Positions 23,930-33,997 of a DNA stretch of 64,000 nt are shown here, piece by piece. The stretch is from positions 62,001 to 126,000 of the forward strand of contig JARGFQ010000003.1 of NCBI GenBank assembly GCA_029210565.1, given 5' to 3'. A model generated the notes under the pieces. It worked only from the letters and a program-made list of their open reading frames with translations, did no database searches and was not told the DNA's origin. The DNA is from Bacteroidales bacterium (GTDB taxonomy: Bacteria > Bacteroidota > Bacteroidia > Bacteroidales > VadinHA17). The translations under genes and the position numbers were made by a program. The stretch's first letter is position 1. Each line of letters starts with the position of its first letter.

Positions 23930-26539
23930 CTATTTTATCTTTTTCAGTATCTGTTCTCCGGTACCTATGCGGTAGCCCTCCGACGAGAAGAGGATATTGC
24001 CCGTGCTGTCGCAGCACAGAACCACAGGCATGGGTCTCCCGCTACTGCCGGTGCCAAGCGCCGATGTCATAAAAGCCAGGCCACTGTCCTCGGCGAAGAG
24101 TGTGTTCCCGGCAGTGCCGCTGATCTGATCCGTGCTGAATCCGGGTGGCGTTCGCTCCGGGTCAGTGAGGAAGATGAAATAGCCACCCCAGGCATCAAAC
24201 TCACTCTTCAGCCGCGGGAGATCATTCAGCAGGTGGCGGGTAGGCTCCCTTCCTGGTTCTATCCAGATGAAGACCAGCCCCTTATCAGCCACGGACAGAG
24301 GACTGAGCGTCCCGCCGCTGATGAGACGCAACTCCCCGGCGAGATCAGCTTTGCCTGATATTGCAGAGGTATCTTCCAACTCCCTGAGCCGGACAGCCAC
24401 CGACTTTTCCTCTCCCGGGGCCAGGGTGAAGAAGGTCAGCGAGGAGAGTACGTTACCGTTCTCATCCCTGTTGCCGGTAGTGAGCATATACTGTCCCGGA
24501 TCGAGAGGAATAGGTTTTGACATGTCACTCACCCTGGTCCCGTATCCGTAATTGAGGGTTTGATACTTTCCCCTGTCAATCCGCGCCAGGGAAAAATGAA
24601 CGTGATATTCCGGCACCGGATCAGCCAGATCTGAACTGAAGGTAATGTACCCCACTGAACCTGACGGTATTTCTTCATCAGCAAACCATACGTTATGCCA
24701 CCGGCCGTTTACATGATACTGCGGTCTTCCTGTTCCCGGTGCCAGCCTGGCGGGGATCCCGGCGCTCCTGCACAGCGCCACGGTGAAGATGTCGCGCGAA
24801 TGGCTGTCAGCACGGCGCAATCGCAGTACTCCCCCGGGGGTCAGAGGTGTGCCATAATGATTTTCAGTTTCGCTAATGGTGATTTCAGTGTCAATCCATC
24901 CTGCGATGCAGGCAGGGTCAGACCGGAATTTTTCCATCGTTTCGGTGGGGATTTCACTGAGGGCACTGCGGAAGGGAGAGAGAATCTCCGTCGATATGCG
25001 GGGTGAAAGCACATACCTGTAATAGAGGCCTGTATCCGTACCCGGAGCCGGTTCCGGCGCATTAAGAAGATGATCGGAGAGAACCTCCGCCGGCGTGTCT
25101 CGCAGGTCCTTGGCAGAGACATTCTTAAGCAGTCTCACAGCCATATCTCCCCTTCCTCCGGATGAAGAGAGGAATGTAGCGACAGCCCTGTAGTTACCCA
25201 TTGAGGCCTTGAGTATCTTCTCCACCTTTTCTGGAGCAACCCCGGCAAGGGCAGCCAGATCTTCCACTGACACATCTTTCATCCAGGAGTTCACGTAGGC
25301 GTTTCTGATGCTGTCTCCCCTCCTGAGGGCAATGTTGTTCTGACGCACCAGCTCCCCTTCAATGCCCGGTAAGAGTGTCATTACGGGTGGCACCGAGATG
25401 TCGAGGCTGACTGCCTCATCCAGGGGCTCAGACGATATGGAGACCACTGCCAGTGTATCGGCCGGGGATGCAATGGTGAATCCGTAACGCCTGCCGTCAT
25501 CGGCCCAGATGAGCAGTGAACCCATTCCCGTTTTCAGTGAGCACTCGCCCGAGAGATTGCACTTCAGCCTTGCCAGAGGATAAAACTCAGCATAATTGTA
25601 AATCATATATCCTGTTTCAGCTTCCGGCACCGGAATGCCTGCACTGTCAGTCACCCTGACCCTGAGCTCTCTGGTGACAGCATATCTGTCGAGTGTATTG
25701 ATCTCTGCGAAGAGAGGCTCTTCTCTTATTATCGTCTCGGCGCTGCTGTACCTGCCGAAGGCCTTGGTATGCACCAGCATGGCCCTTCTTGCCGGTTCGG
25801 TGAACCAGCCTCTGTCAGGCACCGGTTCAGGTTCACACGCCCCGAGATAGTGCCATTCCCCCTCTGCCATGAACTCCACCCAGGCATGGTTGTCGTCTGT
25901 ATGTGCCCACCTCGGAGTGTATACCTGCCTTGCCGGTATGCCCACAGTGCGGAGCGCAGAGACGGTGAGGGTCGACTCCTCACCACAGCGTCCGCGAGCT
26001 GAGAGCATTGTTGCCAGCGGAGATGAAGTACGCGAGTCGGCAGCCTGGTATGAAACCTTCTCCTGGCACCATCTGTTGATTTCCAGGGCTGCCTCAACGA
26101 CGTCAAGCCCGGCAACACGCTCCTTAAGCTCATCGTAACAGACCAGCCTGAAGTTATCAGGGTTTTCATTGTTGACCCTCGGTGGAACGACAAAATGAAG
26201 GAAAACATCAACCGGGATCTCCGCCCCCCAGGTCATCTCCTCCCTCGTGCGAAGGGCGGCGGCGGCGTGCTCCACCACATATTCGGGTTCTAGGAGAGAG
26301 ATGTCACTCAGCGGCATGTATGCCAGAAGGAACTGAACGGCTTCCCTCAAGGCCTCATCACCTATGGTGTCTGCCATGGCGAAGAGATCGCCGCGGGTGG
26401 AGGAGTATTCTTCAGACCGTGCTCCGTAGTCATCAGCCAGATTTTCGAGGAATGACTTATCGACAATAAGATTGCTGTTGCTGCAAGAGAGCAACACTGC
26501 CATGGCGATCAGTGCCTGCAGCCTGAAGATCCGTTTCAT
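23930..26539 (-). CDS. Transglutaminase-like lipoprotein with thioredoxin-like C-terminus
   Basis: An 869-residue lipoprotein (LLSC, Cys19). A transglutaminase/protease core lies at about 140-240 with the catalytic Cys185 in GRCGEES and His218 in DNHAWVEF. A second, degenerate copy at about 570-625 (SRDIFTVALCRSAGIPARL then NGRWHNVWF) lacks the GxCxE nucleophile motif. The last 130 residues resemble a thioredoxin fold without a CxxC. Such proteins occur with GH92 enzymes in Bacteroidota and may cleave or rearrange glycopeptides, but no activity is proven for this architecture. It lies 6 nt from both operon neighbours. Confidence 0.8.
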   Translation of the reverse strand: MKRIFRLQALIAMAVLLSCSNSNLIVDKSFLENLADDYGARSEEYSSTRGDLFAMADTIGDEALREAVQFLLAYMPLSDISLLEPEYVVEHAAAALRTREEMTWGAEIPVDVFLHFVVPPRVNNENPDNFRLVCYDELKERVAGLDVVEAALEINRWCQEKVSYQAADSRTSSPLATMLSARGRCGEESTLTVSALRTVGIPARQVYTPRWAHTDDNHAWVEFMAEGEWHYLGACEPEPVPDRGWFTEPARRAMLVHTKAFGRYSSAETIIREEPLFAEINTLDRYAVTRELRVRVTDSAGIPVPEAETGYMIYNYAEFYPLARLKCNLSGECSLKTGMGSLLIWADDGRRYGFTIASPADTLAVVSISSEPLDEAVSLDISVPPVMTLLPGIEGELVRQNNIALRRGDSIRNAYVNSWMKDVSVEDLAALAGVAPEKVEKILKASMGNYRAVATFLSSSGGRGDMAVRLLKNVSAKDLRDTPAEVLSDHLLNAPEPAPGTDTGLYYRYVLSPRISTEILSPFRSALSEIPTETMEKFRSDPACIAGWIDTEITISETENHYGTPLTPGGVLRLRRADSHSRDIFTVALCRSAGIPARLAPGTGRPQYHVNGRWHNVWFADEEIPSGSVGYITFSSDLADPVPEYHVHFSLARIDRGKYQTLNYGYGTRVSDMSKPIPLDPGQYMLTTGNRDENGNVLSSLTFFTLAPGEEKSVAVRLRELEDTSAISGKADLAGELRLISGGTLSPLSVADKGLVFIWIEPGREPTRHLLNDLPRLKSEFDAWGGYFIFLTDPERTPPGFSTDQISGTAGNTLFAEDSGLAFMTSALGTGSSGRPMPVVLCCDSTGNILFSSEGYRIGTGEQILKKIK

Positions 26540-26545
26540 TGATAT

Positions 26546-27586
26546 CTATTTTGCGTAAGAGCCGCAACTGCTCCTGATGATCAACTCCGGAGACATGTTC
26601 ACCTGGCGCTTGTATTTGCTTCTGCCCTGATTTTTCACTTCTGACCAGACAATATTGGCAACCTTCAGTGAAATTGCAGAGAGAGGCCTGCGCAGCCTGG
26701 TCACAGGTATGCCTATAAGGTCAAACCCGATACCGTCTTCCATTGATACCAGTGCAACATCCTGAGGGATGCGGATATTTTTTTCCTGCAGTGCCTGGTA
26801 GAGCGGAAAGACCAGTGGCGAGTTGATCACCATGATTGCATCACTGCGATGCGGCGGCCTGAGAAAATTCTCTATAGACCCGAAATCGAACTTCTCGCCC
26901 GCCTTTGGCAGCTGGGCCACCGTAAAGTGTACCGAATCATAATTCTTGGATTTCTTGGTGGCAGCCTTCAGCTCATCAAGCATCTCCTTGTCGTACGAGG
27001 CGGTATCTTCACCTGATACGATGAGCAGGTTCCTCAGCCTAAGAGAAGTGAGATGCTCCGTCATAAGAGCGGCACCGGCCATCCTGTCAGTGCATACGGT
27101 ATTAACCCTCATCCTTCTCATGCGCTTCTCAAGAAGAACAATCGGGTATGAATCCCTGCTTAACGCCCTCACCACACTGTCCTCAGCAGCGTTGCCTACC
27201 AGTATCATCCCGCTGAAAAACTTCTTCAGCGAGGTTGTAAGCCTGTTGAAACGCATATCGTCCGGATCCCTGGTAAAGACCGAGAATCCAAGGCCAATGC
27301 TCGAAAATGCCTTCTGAAGATAAGGAGTGATCTCATAAATGAAAGGATCATTCATGGAGGGTACTATCATTCCGATGATTCCCGGCTTCTCCTCCGCCGG
27401 TACGGTCTCGCCCTTCTCGGCCGCTGCGCTGAAATAGCCCATCTGCCTGGCAACTGCAAGGACCCGTTCCTGTGTCTCTTTCTTGATTCCGTGCTGATCG
27501 GCCTTGTTATTCAGCACCAGTGATACCAACGTGCCCGAAAGACCTAGTCTTGCGGCAATGTCTTTGTTTTTTACTTTCTTCCCCAT
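26546..27586 (-). CDS. LacI family transcriptional regulator
   Basis: A 346-residue LacI/PurR-type repressor. The N-terminal helix-turn-helix is NKDIAARLGLSGTLVSLVLNN (about 7-27) with hinge KKETQERVLAVARQMGY; the sugar-binding core starts at PGIIGMIVPSMNDPFIYEI and ends with RRPLSAISLKVANIVW. The start is the ATG at 27586, not the TTG two codons upstream. It is the first gene of the operon with the transglutaminase-like protein and GH92 mannosidase, so it probably responds to a mannoside or related glycan and represses itself through the palindromes upstream. Confidence 0.92.
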   Translation of the reverse strand: MGKKVKNKDIAARLGLSGTLVSLVLNNKADQHGIKKETQERVLAVARQMGYFSAAAEKGETVPAEEKPGIIGMIVPSMNDPFIYEITPYLQKAFSSIGLGFSVFTRDPDDMRFNRLTTSLKKFFSGMILVGNAAEDSVVRALSRDSYPIVLLEKRMRRMRVNTVCTDRMAGAALMTEHLTSLRLRNLLIVSGEDTASYDKEMLDELKAATKKSKNYDSVHFTVAQLPKAGEKFDFGSIENFLRPPHRSDAIMVINSPLVFPLYQALQEKNIRIPQDVALVSMEDGIGFDLIGIPVTRLRRPLSAISLKVANIVWSEVKNQGRSKYKRQVNMSPELIIRSSCGSYAK

Positions 27587-27608
27587 TTTCAAAAAAATAT
27601 TTAAAGAA

Positions 27609-27647
27609 CTAATTTAGGACTAAATTAGCTAAAATAAATGTTTTAGC
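27609..27647. promoter_or_regulatory. Two adjacent palindromic operator candidates before lacI gene
   Basis: CTAATTTA-GGAC-TAAATTAG (27609-27628) and GCTAAAA-TAAATG-TTTTAGC (27628-27647) are two perfect inverted repeats sharing one base pair. They sit 22-61 nt upstream of the regulator start, where an autoregulatory operator is expected. Neither has the central CG of the most common LacI operators, so binding is inferred from position and symmetry. Confidence 0.55.
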
Positions 27648-27659
27648 ACCTGGTTTTTT

Positions 27660-27681
27660 AAAAAAAATGCTGAATAGCATT
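27660..27681 (-). terminator. Rho-independent terminator of yidC
   Basis: On the minus strand AATGCT (27681-27676), loop ATTC and AGCATT (27671-27666) are followed by six or more U residues. It begins 8 nt after the yidC stop. An A-run on the other side makes it potentially active in both directions. Confidence 0.75.
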
Positions 27682-27689
27682 CTTTTTCA

Positions 27690-29669
27690 TTACTTTTTTT
27701 TAGGCACCTTGTAGCCGCTGCGTTTCTGGGCCTCTTCAAGCCTCTGCTGCCACTTCGATTTCTTTATCGGTTTCTTTTTGTTCGCCTCTATCTTCTTGAG
27801 GATCGCAGCCTCATCAACAAACCTGCGTGAAACCTGTGTCTGAATAATCGTAATCACGTTGGCAAGGAAATAGTAGTAGGTGAGCCCTGCAGAGAAGTTG
27901 TTAAGAATCAGCATGAACATGACGGGCATCATGTACATCATGGTCTTCATTCCCGGCATCTGTTCCTGGCCGCCGGAAGGATTGGTAAACTTCGTTGAGA
28001 TAATTGTGGAGACGGTCATCAGCAGTGTAAAGAGACTCACATGGTCGCCGTACATCGGGATGGTGAACGGCAGGTTAAGGATGCTGTCATAGGTTGAAAG
28101 ATCCTTGGCCCAGAGGAATGACTCCTGCCGTAGCTCGATGGATGTGGGGAAGAAACGAAACATGGCAAACAGGATGGGCATCTGCAGCAGCATCGGGAGG
28201 CAGCCTCCCATGGGACTGACACCGGCCTTCTTGTAGAATTCCATCGTCGCCTGCTGCTTTTTCATGGCATCTTCCTTTTTGGGAAACTTCTTCCCTATCT
28301 CGTCAATCATCGGCTTTAATGCACGCATCTTGGCCTGTGAGAGGAATGACCTGTGGGTGAGAGGAAAGAGCACAAGCTTTATCAGCAGTGTGAGAATGAG
28401 AATGATAAGCCCGTAATTGACAATAAAATTGTCAAGCAGATTGAATATCGGGATGATGACATATTGGTTGATCCACCTTATGATATTCCTCCCCAGGAAC
28501 ACCAGTTCCTCCAGCTGAAGATCATATTTCTTCAGCAGGGTGAAGCTGTTGGGCCCGAAGTACATTCTCATCTTTACCGAAGTGCTGTCACCATGAGTAT
28601 AGGGAACACCTATCTCCGACTCAAAGAACCTGAGATATCGGGATGTGGGATCGGCATTTGTTGATGAGACTGAGGCATTGAGGAAAAATCCGTCGGCAAT
28701 GATCACGGAGGAGAAAAACTGATCCTTGTAGGCTATCCAGTCGGTTCTCATCAGGTTTTCAGTCACCACATCCTTCTTCTGCCTCTGTCTTGCCCCTCCT
28801 ACATCAACCACACCTTCCTGGTAGACCTTATATTTCAGCCCGGTGTACATATCCTCATTCTGCCTGCCCTTCTCCTGCTGGGGCAGGTACATCTTCCAGT
28901 CGAGTGCCAGTGAGGTGGTATTGGCAGGGATGACTGATCCCATGGCATTGAACCTGGTTTCGAACCCGATCATATAATCATGCGGCTTGACCGTATATAT
29001 ATAATCTATGGAGGCTCCGTTGCCGGCATCCAGCCTCATTGTAAGGCTGACCGGTTCTTCTCCGGCAACCAGCGGTCCAGCATATTCCAGAGGAGTGAAA
29101 GTCAGGGCATCGGTGATAACAGGCTTGTTGTCAAGAGTAAAGAATTTATACCCAAAGACTGTTGAGTCGCCGTTGAACAGCACAACCGGCAGAGAGTCAT
29201 ACCTCTGATAATCCTTCAGTTTCACTGAATAGACCTTCCCCCCCCTGGAGGAGAGGGTCATGACCATCAGGTCATTCTCTATGATATAAAACTCATTTTT
29301 TTCAGCGACGGCGGGTGCAAAGGCCCCGGCAGATGAAGTGTCAGCCTGAGCCGGTGCCATGGCAGCTCCCGGCAATGTTGAACTGTCTGCAGGCGCATTC
29401 GCGGCAGCACTGTCCTGAGCAGCTGCTCCGAGCCCCAGTTTACTGTTGAGCTCAATTACCCTCTCTTTTGCGGTCTCGTCCTTGGGCCTGTATCCGAGTG
29501 CTCTTATGTAAGCTTCCCTGGCCTCATCATAGTTGCCTGCATTATAAAGAGAATCGGCATATTCGGTCTCTGCCTCGAAGAGCTTACCTGTCCTGTTGTT
29601 ATTATACAGGCTGAAGCCGAGAAAGATCAGAAAAATGAGAATGATGCCGGTTATTGTATTCTTGTCCAT
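27690..29669 (-). CDS. yidC: Membrane protein insertase YidC
   Basis: A 659-residue YidC/Oxa1/Alb3 insertase. One membrane helix at residues 6-22, a large periplasmic domain (about 25-400, with the N-terminal part holding a TPR-like and an Ala/Pro-rich linker) and the conserved insertase core after about 410 (NYGLIILILTLLIKLVLFPLTHRSFLSQAKMRALKP, GCLPMLLQMPILFAMFRFF). The C-terminus is a lysine-rich cytoplasmic tail. It inserts membrane proteins with or without SecYEG. It lies 18 nt after pyrG. Confidence 0.96.
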   Translation of the reverse strand: MDKNTITGIILIFLIFLGFSLYNNNRTGKLFEAETEYADSLYNAGNYDEAREAYIRALGYRPKDETAKERVIELNSKLGLGAAAQDSAAANAPADSSTLPGAAMAPAQADTSSAGAFAPAVAEKNEFYIIENDLMVMTLSSRGGKVYSVKLKDYQRYDSLPVVLFNGDSTVFGYKFFTLDNKPVITDALTFTPLEYAGPLVAGEEPVSLTMRLDAGNGASIDYIYTVKPHDYMIGFETRFNAMGSVIPANTTSLALDWKMYLPQQEKGRQNEDMYTGLKYKVYQEGVVDVGGARQRQKKDVVTENLMRTDWIAYKDQFFSSVIIADGFFLNASVSSTNADPTSRYLRFFESEIGVPYTHGDSTSVKMRMYFGPNSFTLLKKYDLQLEELVFLGRNIIRWINQYVIIPIFNLLDNFIVNYGLIILILTLLIKLVLFPLTHRSFLSQAKMRALKPMIDEIGKKFPKKEDAMKKQQATMEFYKKAGVSPMGGCLPMLLQMPILFAMFRFFPTSIELRQESFLWAKDLSTYDSILNLPFTIPMYGDHVSLFTLLMTVSTIISTKFTNPSGGQEQMPGMKTMMYMMPVMFMLILNNFSAGLTYYYFLANVITIIQTQVSRRFVDEAAILKKIEANKKKPIKKSKWQQRLEEAQKRSGYKVPKKK

Positions 29670-29687
29670 TATTGATATATCCCCAGA

Positions 29688-31304
<1,617 letters not shown>

Positions 31305-31339
31305 TTATTATAGTCTTATTGTTTCGGGAACAAGGAGCT

Positions 31340-33622
31340 TCACTCATCGATCGAGCTGTCAATGAGCTTCATCTTCTCTTCGAGGATCTTTATATTCTTC
31401 TTCGCCTCAGCAATCTTCTCCTCTACCTCTCTGATCATGTTGTCTGCATTCTCTGACTTGGCAAAGAAGCCTATATTGTTCTCCCAGAGGACTATATCAT
31501 TCTCAAGCTGTTTGATCTTACTGTAGAACTTCTCGCGCTCTGCGCGCACTTTTCTTGCTGCCCGGGGGTTTGACCTCGCACTGTCAACCTTGCTGCGGTA
31601 CCTTAGAATATTCTTTTCCTCTTCATCGAGCTTAAGCCTGTCGAACTGCCTGTTAAGGGCATCCCTGTACCTGCGCGCGACCTCATCTTTCTTGTCGATG
31701 GGAACGTAGCCGATCTCCATCCATTTGTTCTGTAAATCCTTAAGCTTTTCAAAAGCGGCTTTCTCGTCATCGCCAGGGTCAAATGCCTCGAGCTCTTCCA
31801 GGAGTGAAAGTTTAGCCTGCAGGTTGTCCTCATATGAGGTATCCCTGCCTGCCACAAACTCCGACTTGCGTGAAAAGAAGGTATCGCAGGCCTTGCGGAA
31901 GCGCTTCCATATCTTCTCGGAGTATTTTCTGGGCACGGGACCGATCTCCTTCCACTCTTTCTGGAGCCTGATAAGCATATCGGATGTTTCTTTCCAGTCG
32001 GTGCTCTCCTGCAAGGCCTCAGCCTTAAGACAGAGCTCTGTCTTAAGCTGGAGGTTATGCATCTGTGTCTCCTTGCTCTCGGCAAAGAAGGCACGCTTCT
32101 TCTCAAAGAAGCTGTCACAGGCAGCCCTGAACCGCTGGTAAATCTTGTTGTTATGCTTTTTAGGCGCAAATCCGATAGTTCGCCACTGTTTCTGATACTC
32201 AATTATTGTATCCGACTTTTCCCTGAAATCGGCAAAGGTCTGGATATCACTGCCAGCTATCTCCTCAACCTTTTCACAGAGGGCTGTCTTGGCTTCGAGA
32301 TTCTGCCTCTGCTCTTCCTTTTGAGTCTCGAAGTATTCATGATGCCTCTTGTTAATCCCGGAAGTGGCCTCACGGAACCGCTCCCAGATTTCGTTCTTAT
32401 TCTCGTGAGGCACCGGACCTATCTCACGCCACTGATCGTGATACTCCTGAAGAAGTTTGAAGGCCGAGACGGCGTTGGGCTCTGTCAGCAGTTCCTCAGC
32501 CTTCTCGCACAGGACGATCTTTGCCTCAAGGTTCTTCTTCAGGTCGAGGTCTCTGAGCTCACGATTGATCTTGATGTAATCATAGAATATTTCAACACTG
32601 TGGTGATAGTTCTCCCACATATCCTTCAGGGCTGACTGCGGCACTATGCCGGTGGAATGCCACTCGTTCTGCAGGTTTCGGAACTCCTGGAAGGTCTTGT
32701 TGATAGCCTCCTCACGGTTGACCAGCTCCTTTATCTGTTCAATTATCTCCAGCTTCTTGCGCAGATTATCCTGCTTCTCACTCTCCTGTACCCTGTTGAA
32801 ATCTGTTTTCCGGTGGCGGAATACTTCGAGGATCGACTTGATTCTTACCTCCAGCTCGTCCGGTTCAGGCCGGTAATCATCAATATTGCCACCCTCTTTG
32901 GCGTAATTGAGTCTGGCCTCGTTAAATTCAGCCTTGGTCTTCTTGTAGAAAAACTCCTTAATCCTGGCAACATCGTCATTGATCTCGGAAGGAGGCCTGT
33001 TCTCGACAATAAGAGCGAGCGTCTCCACCAGCTCCTTTCTTGAAAATCCGCTGTAGTCTACAGGAGGCAGTTCAGCTGCCTCCTCATCACTGCTCTCCTC
33101 TTCAGGTTTGTCCTGATCCTCATCACCGCTTTTCTCCCCGGGTTCATGCTTATCCTCAGTTTTATCCTGATCCTCAACCTCCTGCGATTTATCCTGATCC
33201 TGGTCCTTCTTCTCCGTCTCCTCTGTATCTCCCTTCAATGAAGGTCCTTCTCCGTCGGCGGGTTTCTCCACGTAAGATGATTCAGCTGCCGCTTCGGCTG
33301 TTCCGGTAACTTCCGGTGCAGCTTCTTCAGCAACCTCCTTAGCAGCGCCCGGGGTCTCTTCCTCCGGTGTCGCCGCTTCGGCTGTTCCGGTAACTTCCGG
33401 TGCAGCTTCTTCAGCAACCTCCTCGGCAGCGCCCGGGGTCTCCCCCTCCTCCACTTTTTCCCCGGTTACTTCTTCAGCCAGCCCCGACTTCACTCCGGCA
33501 TCATCATCCGGTACTGCCTCGTCGGCATTTTTGTTAGTTTCCTTACCCGCAGATTCGAGCTCGTTCTCATCAGCCTCGAATTGTTCATCATGAACAGAGT
33601 TTTTCGGATCTTCAGTTGTCAT
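31340..33622 (-). CDS. DUF349 repeat protein with acidic N-terminus
   Basis: A 760-residue protein. The first 200 residues are very rich in Glu, Asp, Ala and Lys, with no fixed fold expected. Then come about seven DUF349 repeats of 70-75 residues, each with the pattern LEAK-LCEKAE, W-IGPVP and IW-RFR, and a coiled-coil C-terminus. DUF349 proteins are found across Bacteroidota and some Actinobacteria; the function is unsettled. Start: ATG at 33622 (MTTEDPKN); a TTG two codons earlier is ignored. The acidic part contains a recent 84-bp duplication described separately. Confidence 0.88.
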   Translation of the reverse strand: MTTEDPKNSVHDEQFEADENELESAGKETNKNADEAVPDDDAGVKSGLAEEVTGEKVEEGETPGAAEEVAEEAAPEVTGTAEAATPEEETPGAAKEVAEEAAPEVTGTAEAAAESSYVEKPADGEGPSLKGDTEETEKKDQDQDKSQEVEDQDKTEDKHEPGEKSGDEDQDKPEEESSDEEAAELPPVDYSGFSRKELVETLALIVENRPPSEINDDVARIKEFFYKKTKAEFNEARLNYAKEGGNIDDYRPEPDELEVRIKSILEVFRHRKTDFNRVQESEKQDNLRKKLEIIEQIKELVNREEAINKTFQEFRNLQNEWHSTGIVPQSALKDMWENYHHSVEIFYDYIKINRELRDLDLKKNLEAKIVLCEKAEELLTEPNAVSAFKLLQEYHDQWREIGPVPHENKNEIWERFREATSGINKRHHEYFETQKEEQRQNLEAKTALCEKVEEIAGSDIQTFADFREKSDTIIEYQKQWRTIGFAPKKHNNKIYQRFRAACDSFFEKKRAFFAESKETQMHNLQLKTELCLKAEALQESTDWKETSDMLIRLQKEWKEIGPVPRKYSEKIWKRFRKACDTFFSRKSEFVAGRDTSYEDNLQAKLSLLEELEAFDPGDDEKAAFEKLKDLQNKWMEIGYVPIDKKDEVARRYRDALNRQFDRLKLDEEEKNILRYRSKVDSARSNPRAARKVRAEREKFYSKIKQLENDIVLWENNIGFFAKSENADNMIREVEEKIAEAKKNIKILEEKMKLIDSSIDE
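33288..33442 (-). repeat. 84-bp-offset tandem duplication inside the DUF349 gene
   Basis: Bases 33288-33358 and 33372-33442 are identical at 69 of 71 positions and are offset by 84 bp (28 codons), so the reading frame is kept. They encode two copies of a segment containing EEVAEEAAPEVTGTAEAA or EVAEEAAPEVTGTAEAA. Confidence 0.85.
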
Positions 33623-33774
33623 CAGCAATCCTTTTTCTTCAGTGCGTCATACCTGCGCAAATGCGCCGGCATCCCCCGTTTTTTTCAAACCACGAAAATA
33701 ATGGATTAATTGGTAAAACTCAAACCTATACGCTATTTATCCGGGCTCTCCTTAAAAACGAAAGCCAAAATCCC

Positions 33775-33782
33775 TAACTTTG
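33775..33782 (+). promoter_or_regulatory. Promoter -7 element for the small membrane protein gene
   Basis: TAACTTTG matches TAnnTTTG and lies 26 nt before the ATG at 33809. A -33 TTTG is not evident at the expected spacing. Confidence 0.45.
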
Positions 33783-33808
33783 GAGGTTCTGTTTCAGTAA
33801 TATATACC

Positions 33809-33985
33809 ATGGACAAGAATGATATCATTATTTTCGGAGCTATCCTGCTTCTCACTGCATTTAGTCTCTACCGGCGCTATGCTGCCAAAAAGAAGAAAGA
33901 GGGAGACCAGGCGAAAGGGATGCTGCACAAGGGTGACAGCCTTTCGGGTCAGCCTGACGATTATGAACCCTATTCGGGAAAATAA
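33809..33985 (+). CDS. Small single-span membrane protein
   Basis: A 58-residue protein: MDKNDIIIFGAILLLTAF is a membrane helix at about 5-19, then a basic cluster RRYAAKKKK and a polar, acidic tail (DDYEPYSG). The positive charges after the helix put the tail in the cytoplasm. I do not recognise a family. Start: the ATG at 33809, placed 26 nt after a -7 element; the longer frame upstream overlaps the promoter. It converges with the exporter gene, whose stop is 12 nt away. Confidence 0.6.
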   Translation: MDKNDIIIFGAILLLTAFSLYRRYAAKKKKEGDQAKGMLHKGDSLSGQPDDYEPYSGK

Positions 33986-33997
33986 TAGTTTTGCAGT

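Noticed and set aside
31603..32202. 199-codon frame overlapping the DUF349 gene on the same strand
   Set aside because: Out of frame with clear DUF349 repeats, Arg/Ser-rich, no recognisable fold.
32057..32635. Leu-rich 192-codon plus-strand frame opposite the DUF349 gene
   Set aside because: It mirrors the Glu/Lys-rich repeats on the other strand and would be a spurious hydrophobic protein.
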